DNA from: Pseudomonas sp. Os17
Lineage (GTDB): Bacteria; Pseudomonadota; Gammaproteobacteria; Pseudomonadales; Pseudomonadaceae
Assembly (NCBI RefSeq): GCF_001547895.1
Contig: NZ_AP014627.1
Location: forward strand, 1,181,501-1,245,500
Direction: 5' to 3'
Length of the DNA: 64,000 nucleotides
In this document: positions 42,593 through 52,800 of the stretch, piece after piece
How the letters are laid out: every line of letters starts with the position of its first letter
How positions within the stretch are numbered: the first letter of the stretch is position 1
Notes under the pieces: generated by a model
What the model saw: the letters and a program-made list of their open reading frames with translations, nothing else
What the model was told of the DNA's origin: nothing
Database searches by the model: none
Translations under genes and position numbers: made by a program

Positions 42593-43006
42593 ATGACCCC
42601 TCGTGAGCAAGAAATCCAGCGTCGTACCGAACTCTCGGTGACCCGCGTGACCAAGGCGGTATTCCCGTCCACCACCAACCATCACAACACCCTGTTCGGC
42701 GGCACGGCCCTGGCCTGGATGGATGAGGTTTCGTTCATTGCGGCCACGCGTTTCTGTCGCTTGCCGCTGGTGACGGTGTCCACCGACCGCATTGATTTCA
42801 AGCACCCGATTGCCGCCGGTTCGATCGTCGAGTTGGTCGGGCGAGTGGTGAAGGTGGGCAACACCAGCCTCAAGGTCGAAGTCGAGGTGTTTGTCGAAAG
42901 CATGAGCTGCGATGGGCGGGAAAAAGCCATCCATGGCCTGTTCAGCTTTGTCGCCATCGATGATGAAAAGCGCCCGGTGCCGGTGCTTCCGGGGTTTGCG
43001 GCGTAG
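42593..43006 (+). CDS. Acyl-CoA thioesterase, YciA/hotdog family
   Basis: A 137-residue hotdog-fold protein (starting MTPREQEIQRRTELSVT). The catalytic region is NHHNTLFGGTALAWMDEVSFIAA, where the Asp after Trp-Met is the expected nucleophile. It should hydrolyse acyl-CoAs; chain-length preference is unknown. ATG 42593 is chosen over a frame reaching 42509. The stop codon lies inside a REP doublet shared with the convergent antiporter gene. Confidence 0.9.
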   Translation: MTPREQEIQRRTELSVTRVTKAVFPSTTNHHNTLFGGTALAWMDEVSFIAATRFCRLPLVTVSTDRIDFKHPIAAGSIVELVGRVVKVGNTSLKVEVEVFVESMSCDGREKAIHGLFSFVAIDDEKRPVPVLPGFAA

Positions 43007-43063
43007 GAGGCGGCTTGCCGGCGAGCACGCTATCGGGGCTATTCGCCGGCAGCCGGTTCCTAC
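43002..43063. repeat. REPIN overlapping the thioesterase stop codon
   Basis: GTAGGAGGCGGCTTGCCGGCGA (left, from 43003) and TTCGCCGGCAGCCGGTTCCTAC (right, to 43063) form an imperfect inverted repeat of the GAGCCGGC type. Its left end contains the TAG stop of the thioesterase gene; its right end is 10 bases from the antiporter stop. Confidence 0.8.
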
Positions 43064-43072
43064 TGGGGCTGG

Positions 43073-44875
43073 TTACGGGGACTCGGGCTGGATCAGCGCC
43101 AGCAGGGTCCAGCCCGGTGCCGGCTTGAGGTCGCTCTCCGGGGTGACTACGTGCACCCAGCCGTTGCTGTCGCGGGCGAACAGCAGGGTGGCGCGTTCGC
43201 CGTGCAGGGCTTGGTAGTCATCCCAGCCGAAGGCCTCGGTCAGGTGCGTGCTGTACAGCTCCGCGCCCTGGCCCAGCAGGCTGGCCAGCTTGGTGTAGCT
43301 CAGGGCCTCGCTGCCCAGTAGCTGGCCTCGGTGTTCGTGACTGGCGCGGTGTTTGTCGGTGCGCCGGCTTTCCTGGCTGTTGGCCAGGGCGAACAGGCGC
43401 TGATGACCGAAGTCATGACGAAAGCGCATGGCCGCCAGGGTGTTGAGCTCGCCGGAAGGCGAGAGCGCCAGCAGATGCCCCAGGCCCACCAGGTCCAGGT
43501 GCGCGTCGGCATGTTGCGAGGCCGGGTTGCCGAAGTAGGTCGGCAGGCCTTCCATGCGTGCTGTGCGGATGTTCTCCCAGCTGGAGTCGGTCAGCAGCAC
43601 CCGGCTGCCCAGTTGCTGCAGGGCCTTGCCCAGGGTGCGGGCCGGACCGTTGGCCCCGACGATCAGAAAGCCGCTGGGCGCCGGTTCGGCGACGTTCAAC
43701 AGGCGCGCCAGAGGGCGAGCGGTGGCGCTTTGCAGGACCACGGTGCCGATGATCACGGCGAAGGTCAGCGGCACCAGCAGCAGCGCGCCCTGATGACCGG
43801 CTTCGTCCAGGCGGATGGCGAAGATGGCCGACACCGCGGCGGCGACAATCCCCCGTGGGGCAATCCACGCCAGCAACGCCCGCTCGCGCCAGTTGAGGCT
43901 GGAGCCGGCGGTGGACAGCAGCACGTTCAGCGGGCGGGCGATGAACTGGATCACCAGCAGCAGGATCAGCACCAGCGGGCCCAGGGCGATCAGCGCCTTG
44001 AGGTCCAGGCGCGCTGCCAGCAGGATGAACAGCCCGGAGATCAGCAGCACGCTGAGGTTCTCCTTGAAGTGCAGGATGTGCCGCACGTCCACGCCCTTCA
44101 TGTTGGCCATCCACATGCCCATCAGGGTCACCGCCAGCAGCCCGGATTCGTGCATCACCTGGTTGGAGGCAATGAAGATCCCCAGTACCCCGGCCAGGCT
44201 TGCCAGGTTGTGCAGGTATTCCGGCAGCCACTGGCGCCGCATGATGCTGCCCAGGACCCAGCCGCCGACAATGCCGAACAGGCTGCCGCACAGAATCACG
44301 CCGCCGAAGGTCAGCAAGCTGTGGCTCAGGCCATCGCCGGCGGCACTGGCGATGATGAAGCTGTAGACCACCACCGCCAGCAGGGCGCCGATGGGATCGA
44401 TGACGATGCCTTCCCAGCGCAGGATGTTGGCGATCGAGGCCTTGGGGCGCACCACCCGCAGCATGGGCACGATCACCGTCGGTCCGGTGACCAGGGTCAG
44501 GGTGCCGAACAGCAGGGCCAGCATCCAGTCGAAGCCCAGCAGCCAATGGGTGGCCAGGGTGATCACCGCCCAGGTGGACAGCGCGCCGAGGGTGACCAGG
44601 CGATGGACCACACTGCCGATCTCGCGCCATTCCGAGAGGTGCAGGGTCAGGCTGCCTTCGAACAGGATCAGCGCCACCGCCAGCGACACCAGGGGCATCA
44701 GCAGCGGGCCGAACATTTCCTGCGGGTCGAGCCAGCCGAGCACGGGGCCGGCCAGGATGCCGCTGAGCAGCAGGAACAGAATGGCCGGCAGCTTCAGCCT
44801 CCAGGCCAGCCATTGGCAGCCCAGTGCCGCCACGCCGATGCCGCCGAAGGCCAGCAGAATCTGTTGTTCGCTCAT
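43073..44875 (-). CDS. CPA1-type cation:proton antiporter with Rossmann-like C-domain
   Basis: A 600-residue protein. Residues 1-385 form the Na+/H+ exchanger domain with 11-13 membrane segments; the ion site region is visible as GIVIDPIGALLAV with its Asp. Residues ~400-600 form a cytoplasmic nucleotide-binding/TrkA-like tail with GANGPARTLGKALQQLGSRVLL, which may sense NAD(H) or a nucleotide. A TTG one codon upstream is ignored in favour of ATG 44875. Sodium versus potassium specificity cannot be told. Convergent with the thioesterase gene, divergent from xerD (PA3739 position). Confidence 0.93.
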   Translation of the reverse strand: MSEQQILLAFGGIGVAALGCQWLAWRLKLPAILFLLLSGILAGPVLGWLDPQEMFGPLLMPLVSLAVALILFEGSLTLHLSEWREIGSVVHRLVTLGALSTWAVITLATHWLLGFDWMLALLFGTLTLVTGPTVIVPMLRVVRPKASIANILRWEGIVIDPIGALLAVVVYSFIIASAAGDGLSHSLLTFGGVILCGSLFGIVGGWVLGSIMRRQWLPEYLHNLASLAGVLGIFIASNQVMHESGLLAVTLMGMWMANMKGVDVRHILHFKENLSVLLISGLFILLAARLDLKALIALGPLVLILLLVIQFIARPLNVLLSTAGSSLNWRERALLAWIAPRGIVAAAVSAIFAIRLDEAGHQGALLLVPLTFAVIIGTVVLQSATARPLARLLNVAEPAPSGFLIVGANGPARTLGKALQQLGSRVLLTDSSWENIRTARMEGLPTYFGNPASQHADAHLDLVGLGHLLALSPSGELNTLAAMRFRHDFGHQRLFALANSQESRRTDKHRASHEHRGQLLGSEALSYTKLASLLGQGAELYSTHLTEAFGWDDYQALHGERATLLFARDSNGWVHVVTPESDLKPAPGWTLLALIQPESP

Positions 44876-44982
44876 CAATGCACCCTGTTCCTTGAAATGG
44901 CTGGCTATGAAAGACTAGCGACCCTCCGTGCAGTTCACTATTTTTTTACCCGCAGCCCCTGGGCCGCGCCTTTCGAGTCTTT

Positions 44983-45879
44983 ATGCCCGCCATCGACCAC
45001 CCTCTGATCGACCGTTTTCTCGATGCCCTGTGGTTGGAGAAAGGCTTGTCCGACAATACCCGCGACGCTTACCGCAGCGATCTGGCGCTGTTCAACGGCT
45101 GGCTGCAGGAGCAGGGGCTGGAGCTGCCGCGAGCCGGTCGCGAGTTGATCCTCGATCACCTGGCCTGGCGCGTGGAGCAGGCCTACAAGCCCCGTTCGAC
45201 GGCGCGGTTTCTCTCCGGCATGCGCGGGTTCTATCGCTATCTGCTCAGGGAGAAGCTGATTGAAGTCGATCCGACCCTGCGGATCGACATGCCGCAACTG
45301 GGGCGGCCGTTGCCCAAGTCGCTGTCGGAAGCGGATGTCGAGGCGCTGCTGGCCGCCCCGGACCTGAGCGAGGCCATCGGCCAGCGCGACCGCGCCATGC
45401 TTGAAGTGCTCTATGCCTGCGGGTTGCGGGTCACCGAGCTGATCAGCCTGACCCTGGAGCAGGTCAACCTGCGTCAGGGCGTGTTGCGGGTCATGGGCAA
45501 GGGCAGCAAGGAGCGCCTGGTGCCCATGGGCGAGGAGGCGATTGTCTGGGTCGAGCGCTATATGCGCGATGGCCGTGCCGAGTTGCTGGGCGGGCGGCCC
45601 AGCGATGTGCTGTTTCCCAGCCAGCGCGGCGAGCAGATGACCCGACAGACCTTCTGGCACCGGATCAAGCACCAGGCCAAGGTCGCCGGGATCGGCAAGG
45701 CGCTGTCGCCCCATACCCTGCGCCATGCGTTTGCAACACACCTGCTCAATCACGGTGCCGATTTGCGGGTGGTACAGATGCTGCTGGGGCACAGCGACCT
45801 GTCCACCACCCAGATCTACACCCACGTGGCGCGCGCGCGGCTGCAGGATCTGCACGCCAAACATCATCCAAGGGGCTGA
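44983..45879 (+). CDS. xerD: Tyrosine recombinase XerD
   Basis: A 298-residue site-specific recombinase that with XerC resolves chromosome dimers at dif during division, activated by FtsK. The SAM-like N-terminal core-binding domain is residues 1-95. The catalytic residues lie in ACGLRVTELI (Arg), then HTLRHAFATH (His, Arg), LLGHSDLSTTQIYTH (His and the Tyr nucleophile). Its location before dsbC and hom is the usual Pseudomonas order. PepA, a known partner of Xer recombination in E. coli plasmids, is encoded elsewhere in the window. Confidence 0.97.
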   Translation: MPAIDHPLIDRFLDALWLEKGLSDNTRDAYRSDLALFNGWLQEQGLELPRAGRELILDHLAWRVEQAYKPRSTARFLSGMRGFYRYLLREKLIEVDPTLRIDMPQLGRPLPKSLSEADVEALLAAPDLSEAIGQRDRAMLEVLYACGLRVTELISLTLEQVNLRQGVLRVMGKGSKERLVPMGEEAIVWVERYMRDGRAELLGGRPSDVLFPSQRGEQMTRQTFWHRIKHQAKVAGIGKALSPHTLRHAFATHLLNHGADLRVVQMLLGHSDLSTTQIYTHVARARLQDLHAKHHPRG

Positions 45880-46029
45880 ATGGGCGTCCGTGCGGCGCTT
45901 TGCGTCGCCCGTAGTCGGTGCCGGCAAACAGATGTGATAGGCTTTGCCGGTTTGCAAAAAGGGTGTTTGCCCGCGTTTGGTCCCGACCAGCCTTGGCGTT
46001 TGCCCATTTGCCCGCCTTCAGGAGTTCCC

Positions 46030-46761
46030 ATGCGTTTGACCCAGATTATTGCCGCCGCCTCCCTGGCGCTGCTCAGCACCTTCGCCGTGGCCGATGACAG
46101 TGCCGAGAAAGCCATCCGCAAGAGCCTCGAGACGCTGCAGCTCGAAGTGCCGGTGGAAAGCATCACCGCCAGCCCCCTGGCGGGCCTGTATGAGGTCAAG
46201 CTCAAGGGCAGTCGCGTGCTCTACGCCAGCGCCGACGGCCAGTTCGTGGTTCAGGGCTATCTGTTCCAGCTCAAGGACGGCAAGCCGGTGAATCTCACGG
46301 AAAAAACCGAGCGCCTGGGCATTTCCAAGTTGATCAACGGCATTCCGGTCGCAGAAACTGTGGTCTATCCGGCCATTGGCGAAACCAAGACCCACATCAC
46401 CGTATTTACCGACACCACCTGCCCCTACTGCCACAAGCTGCACGCGGAAATCCCGGCGCTGAACAAGCAGGGTGTGGAAGTGCGCTACGTGGCCTTCCCG
46501 CGCCAGGGCCTGGGCTCGCCGGGTGACGAACAGCTGCAGGCGGTCTGGTGCTCGGCGGACAAGAAAGCCGCGATGGACAAGATGGTCGACGGCAAGGAAA
46601 TCAAGGCCGCCAAGTGCGATAACCCGGTGTCCAAGCAGTTCGCCTTGGGTCAGTCGATCGGCGTCAATGGCACGCCGGCCATCGTTCTGGCCGATGGCCA
46701 GGTAATTCCCGGCTACCAGCCGGCACCACAGATCGCCAAACTGGCGCTGGGTGCGAAATAA
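46030..46761 (+). CDS. dsbC: Thiol:disulfide interchange protein DsbC
   Basis: A 243-residue periplasmic disulfide isomerase that corrects mispaired cysteines; it is dimeric and kept reduced by DsbD. The signal peptide is residues 1-20, ending AVA-DDS. The N-terminal dimerisation domain follows. The redox CPYC is in DTTCPYCHKLH near residue 137. A structural cysteine pair is in VWCSADKK and AAKCDN. ATG 46030 has AGGAG 5 bases upstream. It lies 150 bases downstream of xerD and probably shares its transcript. Confidence 0.96.
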   Translation: MRLTQIIAAASLALLSTFAVADDSAEKAIRKSLETLQLEVPVESITASPLAGLYEVKLKGSRVLYASADGQFVVQGYLFQLKDGKPVNLTEKTERLGISKLINGIPVAETVVYPAIGETKTHITVFTDTTCPYCHKLHAEIPALNKQGVEVRYVAFPRQGLGSPGDEQLQAVWCSADKKAAMDKMVDGKEIKAAKCDNPVSKQFALGQSIGVNGTPAIVLADGQVIPGYQPAPQIAKLALGAK

Positions 46762-46793
46762 TCCTGCATCGTCACGCTAGCCTTTGACGATCA

Positions 46794-46879
46794 TGCCCCT
46801 CTGCGTGTAGCTGGAGGGGCATTAATAGAGAGCCGCGCTGTTTGCGGCTGTTTTCCACGGCCGGCCTTGAGTCGGCCGT
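46794..46879 (+). promoter_or_regulatory. Three tandem hairpins in the dsbC-hom leader
   Basis: Three perfect stems follow one another: TGCCCCTC/GAGGGGCA (46794-46821), AGCCGC/GCGGCT with GTTTT after it (46831-46854), and ACGGCCG/CGGCCGT with TTTAT (46857-46883). The last ends 14 bases before the hom GTG. The second and third look like terminators. They could be dsbC terminators or an attenuator of hom. Confidence 0.7.
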
Positions 46880-46896
46880 TTTATGGGGAGTTCAGA

Positions 46897-48201
46897 GTGA
46901 ATCCGGTCAAAGTAGGCATCTGTGGGCTGGGTACTGTCGGTGGCGGTACCCTAAACGTACTTCAGCGTAACGCCGAGGAGATTGCCCGCCGTGCCGGGCG
47001 TGGAATCGAAGTAGCGCAAATTGCTACCCGTACGCCAAAGCCGCAGTTCCAAACGACCGGTATTTCGATTACCAACGATGTATTCGCCGTGGCCACCAAC
47101 CCCGAGATCGATATCGTTATCGAGCTGGTGGGCGGCTACACCGTGGCCCGCGAGCTGGTGCTCAAGGCCATCGAGAACGGCAAGCACGTGGTCACCGCGA
47201 ACAAGGCGCTGATCGCCGTGCACGGTAACGAAATCTTCGCCAAGGCCCAGGAGAAGGGCGTGATCGTGGCCTTCGAAGCGGCCGTGGCCGGTGGCATCCC
47301 GGTGATCAAGGCGATCCGCGAAGGGCTGTCGGCCAACCGCATCAACTGGCTGGCGGGGATCATCAACGGCACCGGCAACTTCATCCTCTCGGAAATGCGC
47401 GAGAAGGGCCGCACCTTCGAAGACGTGCTGGCTGAAGCCCAGGCCCTGGGTTATGCCGAAGCCGATCCGACCTTCGACGTCGAAGGCATCGACGCCGCGC
47501 ACAAGCTGACCATCCTGGCGTCCATCGCCTTTGGTATCCCGCTGCAGTTCGACAAGGCCTACACCGAAGGCATCACCAAGCTGACCACCGCCGACGTGAA
47601 CTACGCCGAAGCCCTGGGCTACCGCATCAAGCACCTGGGTGTGGCGCGCCGCACCGAGGCTGGCATCGAGCTGCGGGTGCACCCGACCCTGATCCCGGCC
47701 GATCGCCTGATCGCCAACGTCAACGGCGTGATGAACGCGGTCATGGTCAATGGCGACGCTGCCGGTTCGACCCTGTTCTACGGCGCCGGCGCCGGCATGG
47801 AGCCGACCGCTTCCTCGGTGGTGGCCGACCTGGTGGACGTGGTTCGCGCCATGACCAGCGACCCGGAAAACCGCGTGCCGCACCTGGCCTTCCAGCCGGA
47901 CTCCCTGTCTGATCACCCGATCCTGCCGATCGAGTCCTGCGAAAGCGCCTACTACCTGCGCATCCAGGCCAAGGATCACCCGGGCGTACTGGCCCAGGTG
48001 GCGAGCATTCTTTCCGAGCGTGGCATCAACATCGAATCGATCATGCAGAAGGAAGTGGAAGAGCAGGACGGCCTGGTGCCGATGATCCTGCTGACCCACC
48101 GCGTTCTGGAGCAGCACATCAACGATGCGATTACCGCGCTGGAGGCCCTGCAGGGCGTCGTAGGCCCAGTGGTCCGTATCCGCGTCGAACATCTCAATTG
48201 A
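46897..48201 (+). CDS. hom: Homoserine dehydrogenase
   Basis: A 434-residue enzyme reducing aspartate semialdehyde to homoserine, the branch point to threonine and methionine. The N-terminal Rossmann fold carries VGICGLGTVGGGT, the catalytic domain includes TANKALI, and the substrate site region GIINGTGNFIL. The C-terminal ACT domain (about 355-430) probably senses threonine. GTG 46897 has GGGGAG upstream and fits the family start MNPVKVGICGLG. It precedes thrC in the typical hom-thrC pair. Confidence 0.97.
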   Translation: MNPVKVGICGLGTVGGGTLNVLQRNAEEIARRAGRGIEVAQIATRTPKPQFQTTGISITNDVFAVATNPEIDIVIELVGGYTVARELVLKAIENGKHVVTANKALIAVHGNEIFAKAQEKGVIVAFEAAVAGGIPVIKAIREGLSANRINWLAGIINGTGNFILSEMREKGRTFEDVLAEAQALGYAEADPTFDVEGIDAAHKLTILASIAFGIPLQFDKAYTEGITKLTTADVNYAEALGYRIKHLGVARRTEAGIELRVHPTLIPADRLIANVNGVMNAVMVNGDAAGSTLFYGAGAGMEPTASSVVADLVDVVRAMTSDPENRVPHLAFQPDSLSDHPILPIESCESAYYLRIQAKDHPGVLAQVASILSERGINIESIMQKEVEEQDGLVPMILLTHRVLEQHINDAITALEALQGVVGPVVRIRVEHLN

Positions 48202-48290
48202 AGCAGCGGCAAGCTTCAAGTTCCAAGCGGCAAGCCAGAAGCGCAACTGCTCTGACTTGTCGCCTGTAGCTTGCAACTTGCAGCTCAAAC
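48202..48290. repeat. Imperfect inverted repeat of the GCAAGC/GCTTGC family between hom and thrC
   Basis: AGCGGCAAGCTTCAAGTT near the start and GCTTGCAACTTGCAGC near the end make an imperfect palindrome. CAAGCGGCAAGCCAGAAG inside is related to the repeats flanking valS. The pair may lower read-through into thrC. Confidence 0.6.
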
Positions 48291-48305
48291 CGAAGGTTTG
48301 TCCCC

Positions 48306-49715
48306 ATGCGCTATATCAGTACTCGTGGCCAGGCACCGGCCCTGAATTTCGAAGATGTGCTGCTGGCCGGTCTGGCCAGCGACGGCGGTCTCTACGTACC
48401 GGAGAACCTGCCACGTTTCACCCAGGAAGAAATCGCTTCCTGGGCCGGCCTGCCGTACCACGAGCTGGCGTTCCGGGTCATGCGCCCGTTCGTCACCGGC
48501 AGCATTCCGGATGCCGACTTCAAGAAGATCCTCGAAGAAACCTACGGGGCGTTCTCCCACAACGCCATTGCGCCGCTGCGTCAGCTCAACGGCAACGAGT
48601 GGGTGCTGGAGCTGTTTCACGGCCCGACCCTGGCGTTCAAGGACTTCGCCCTGCAACTGCTGGGTCGCCTGCTGGACTACGTGCTGGAGAAGCGCGGCGA
48701 GCGCGTGGTGATCATCGGCGCCACCTCCGGTGACACCGGTTCGGCGGCCATCGAAGGCTGCAAGCGTTGCGACAACGTCGACATCTTCATCCTGCATCCG
48801 CACAACCGGGTATCGGAAGTGCAGCGCCGGCAGATGACCACCATCCTCGGCGAGAACATCCACAACATCGCCATCGAAGGCAACTTCGACGACTGCCAGG
48901 AGATGGTCAAGGCCAGCTTCGCCGACCAGGGCTTCCTCAAGGGCACGCGCCTGGTGGCGGTGAACTCGATCAACTGGGCGCGGATCATGGCCCAGATCGT
49001 CTACTACTTCCACGCGGCCCTGCAGTTGGGCGGTCCGGCGCGCTCCATCGCGTTCTCGGTGCCCACCGGCAACTTCGGCGACATCTTCGCCGGCTACCTG
49101 GCGCGCAACATGGGCCTGCCGATCAGCCAGCTGATCGTCGCCACCAACCGCAACGACATCCTGCACCGCTTCATGAGCGGCAATCAGTACGTCAAGGAAA
49201 CCCTGCACGCGACCCTGTCGCCGTCCATGGACATCATGGTGTCGTCGAACTTCGAACGCCTGCTGTTCGACCTGCACGGTCGCAACGGTGCGGCCCTGGC
49301 TGCGCTGATGGACAGCTTCAAGCAAGGCGGCGGTTTCAGCGTCGAACAGGACCGCTGGACCGAAGCGCGCAAGCTGTTCGATTCCCTGGCGGTGAACGAC
49401 GAGCAGACCTGCGAAACCATCGCCGAAGTCTTCGCCCAGACCGGCGAAGTGCTGGACCCGCACACCGCGATCGGCGTCAAGGCCGCCCGTGAATGCCGTC
49501 GCAGCCTGGACACGCCGATGGTGGTCCTGGGCACCGCGCACCCGGTCAAGTTCCCGGATGCCGTGGAGAAGGCCGGTGTCGGCAAGGCCCTGGAGCTGCC
49601 GGCGCACCTGTCCGACCTGTTCCAGCGTGAAGAACGCTGCACGGTCCTGGCCAACGACCTGAAAGCGGTGCAGGCTTTCGTCAGCCAGCACGGCAATCGT
49701 GGCAAGCCGCTCTGA
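48306..49715 (+). CDS. thrC: Threonine synthase
   Basis: A 469-residue PLP enzyme converting O-phosphohomoserine to threonine. The PLP-lysine lies in LAFKDFALQLLG and the phosphate loop in IGATSGDTGSAA; PTGNFGDIFAGYLA is a further family mark. The start MRYISTRGQAPALNFEDVLL is typical. It follows hom by about 105 bases and is closed by a clear terminator. Confidence 0.97.
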   Translation: MRYISTRGQAPALNFEDVLLAGLASDGGLYVPENLPRFTQEEIASWAGLPYHELAFRVMRPFVTGSIPDADFKKILEETYGAFSHNAIAPLRQLNGNEWVLELFHGPTLAFKDFALQLLGRLLDYVLEKRGERVVIIGATSGDTGSAAIEGCKRCDNVDIFILHPHNRVSEVQRRQMTTILGENIHNIAIEGNFDDCQEMVKASFADQGFLKGTRLVAVNSINWARIMAQIVYYFHAALQLGGPARSIAFSVPTGNFGDIFAGYLARNMGLPISQLIVATNRNDILHRFMSGNQYVKETLHATLSPSMDIMVSSNFERLLFDLHGRNGAALAALMDSFKQGGGFSVEQDRWTEARKLFDSLAVNDEQTCETIAEVFAQTGEVLDPHTAIGVKAARECRRSLDTPMVVLGTAHPVKFPDAVEKAGVGKALELPAHLSDLFQREERCTVLANDLKAVQAFVSQHGNRGKPL

Positions 49716-49737
49716 CCGGATGGTCTTGTCGTCCACG

Positions 49738-49767
49738 AAGCCCGTCTCCTGACGGGCTTTGTTTTTT
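49738..49767 (+). terminator. Terminator of hom-thrC
   Basis: AAGCCCGTC (49738-49746) pairs with GACGGGCTT (49751-49759) around TCCT, followed by TGTTTTTT. Confidence 0.93.
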
Positions 49768-49815
49768 CTCGCACCTGTTGCATGAGCTTGGCCCGGCTGG
49801 GGCAGGGAGGCACGG

Positions 49816-52800
49816 ATGAGCAACCGCCAAACCCATTGCATGTCACTTGCCTTGTGGCGGCTTGTCGGGGGCCTGCTGGCCTGCCTGTTCTGTGGCGCGT
49901 TGCTGGCGGCTGCGACGAAGAATCTACCCTTCAAGCTGGTGCCGGCTTTCGTTGACCTTGAACCCCTGGCCCTGGCACCTGCCGAACGCCAGTGGCTGGC
50001 GACGCATAAGACGCTGAGGGTCGGCATCGCCATCGATGATTACCAGCCCATTGATATCACCCGGGACCGCAATCGCTATCAAGGAATCAGCGCCGACTAC
50101 CTGGCGCTGGTGGGCGAGCGGTTGGGTGTCACGATGGAGGTCCTGGGGTTTTCCGAGCGAGAGCAGGCGATTGAAGCGCTGCGCAACGGCAGTATCGATG
50201 TCCTGACCAGTGCCAATGGCTATGAGCGCGGTGTCTCGGGGCTGCGTTTCACCAGTGACTACATGCCTGACAGGGCGGTAGTGGTGGTGCGTCGTGACGG
50301 GGTGAGCTCCAGCGATGACCTGGCCGGCAAGAAACTGGTGTTATTGGATGGCTATGCCAACGCCGAGCAGGTTCATGCGGCGTATCCGAACAGTCAGATC
50401 ATGCTCTCGCCGAACCTCTACAGCGGCTTGGAGGCATTGAATCAGGGCGATGCCGACGCCTTCATCGGCAATGAGATCATCGTCCGCGCCTACCAGGCCC
50501 TGCGCCCTTATCTGGCGGTGCGGATTCAGGATGAAAGCCGCCTGCCGCCGACGGGCTTTGCCTTTGCCACGCGGGATGACAACGTGCTGCTGGCGGGCAT
50601 GCTGGAGCAGGCGCTGCAGAGCATCGACGAGTCCCTGCAGCGGGAAATACAGGCCCGTTGGACCACCGGGCTGGGGGCGAATATCTCGGGTGAGCGCATC
50701 GAACTCAGCGCCGAGGAGCAGGCCTGGATTCTCCAGCACCCGCATGTGATGGTCGCGTCCCAGCAGTATCCGCCCCATGTGTTCAAGGACAAGGAGGGGC
50801 GCTGGGCTGGCCTGAACATCGATTTGCTCAACCGCATCTCGCGCATGACCGGTCTGCATTTTGTGCACAAGGAGAGCCTTACCACGGCGCAGACCCTGGA
50901 GCTGCTGGAAAGCGGGCAGGCGCAGATGAACTCGACCCTCACGGCCAGTGAGGATCGGCGACTGTTCCTGAATTTTTCCCATGCCTTTGGTGGTGCCGCC
51001 TGGGTTTTTGTCGTGCGCCCCGAGGATCGGCGCCTGAGCAGCCTGGAACAGTTGGCAGGCGAGGTACTGGCGCTGCCGGCCCGGCACACCCTTGAGAGCT
51101 ACATTCGCCGCAACTACCCCGATATCCGCTTGCGCAGTGTCGCCAGCGATGAAGAGGCGCGGGCCCTGGTGAGTAGTGGCGAGGCCCGGGCAACCATTCA
51201 GAATGAGGTCCAGGTTCAGGCGCTGGGGGCGGCCGATGACGGATTGCGGGTCGGACGCAGTGTCGAAGGCACCTGGTCGGCTGACGAGTTTTCCGTGCGC
51301 AAGGATCAGCCCGAACTGCTGAGCATCTTGAACAAGTCGCTGGAGGCGCTGCCGGTGGCGGAGCTCAGTGCCATTCGCCTCAAGTGGCTGGGAGCCACGC
51401 CGGTGCCGATGCCGGCCTGGCAGCGTGTGCCGACCTGGGTCTACTGGGCCATTGCCACGGCGCTGCTGTTCGGGCTGGCCTCCCTGGCCTGGAGCAGTCG
51501 GCTCAAGCGCCAGATTCAGCAGCGATTGCAGGCCGAGCAACGACTCAATGATCAGTTGGTGTTCATGCGTGCTCTGCTCGACGGTATTCCCAATCCGATC
51601 TTTGTCCGAGACCTGGAAGGGCGCCTGATCACTTGCAACAAGAGTTACGAGCAGCAGTTGGGGACGAGCCTGGAGCTGATTCGCGGACGACAACTGACCG
51701 AGCTGGACCTGTTGCCTGCGGCCACCGCTCGCCAGTTGCATGGCGAGATCATGCAATTGCTGGCCAGCGAGGCGTCGGTGTTCGCCGATCGGCAGGTGGA
51801 GACGCGCAATGGTTCGATTCACGCCTATCAATGGACAGTGCCCTTCTATAGCGCCGACGGGCTCCTGCAAGGCTTGCTGGGCGGCTGGATCGATATCACC
51901 GAGCGCAAGCGCCTGGAGAATCAGCTGGTGGAGGCGCGTCAGGCGGCCGATCAGGCCAATGCCGCGAAAAGCGCATTTCTGTCCACCATGAGCCATGAGA
52001 TCCGCACGCCCATGACGGCCATCGTCGGCTTGCTTGAGCTGGAAAAGGAGCAGGCCAGGGTCAGGGGCGCGCCCTTCTCCGAGGCCTTGCGGGTGGCCTA
52101 TCGCTCCGCCCAGGAGTTGATCAGCCTGATGGGGGACAGCCTTGATCTGGCCAAGATCGAAGCCGGCCACATGCAGTTGGTGCCACAGGTCACCGCCCTC
52201 AAGCCGTTTTTCGAGAGTGTTCGGCAGTTGTTCGAGGTGACGGCGCGTAATCAGGGGGTGCATTTACGGTTGGTGTTCAACGCAGAGGCCCAGGGCCGTT
52301 ATTTCTTCGACCCGCTGCGCTTGCGCCAGGTCCTGCACAACCTGTTGAGCAACGCCCTGAAGTTCACCGCGGAAGGTGAGGTGCGGGTGACGGTCGAGCG
52401 TCAGCCCGACGAGTCCGGTATCGAGTGCCTGCGCATCAGTGTTGCGGACACCGGCCCGGGTATCAGTGCCGAGCAGCAAGCGAACATTTTCACGCCTTTT
52501 GTTCAGGCCGACGCCATGACCTCCTCGACGTATGGCGGTACCGGGCTGGGTCTGAGCATTTGTCGGCAGCTGATCGAGTTGATGGGCGGGCGCATTCACC
52601 TGTCGAGCGAACCGGGTGCGGGAACCGTGGTCACCCTCGAGCTGTATCCGGAACGGGTCAGCGACGATCTCGAGCCTCAGGCGTCACCGTCTGCCGAGCG
52701 CCCGCCGAGTCGCAGCATCGAGGTGCTGGTGGTGGATGACTTGAGCGCCAATCGGATGGTCCTGAGCCAGCAGTTGATGTTTCTCGGACACCGGGTCGTG

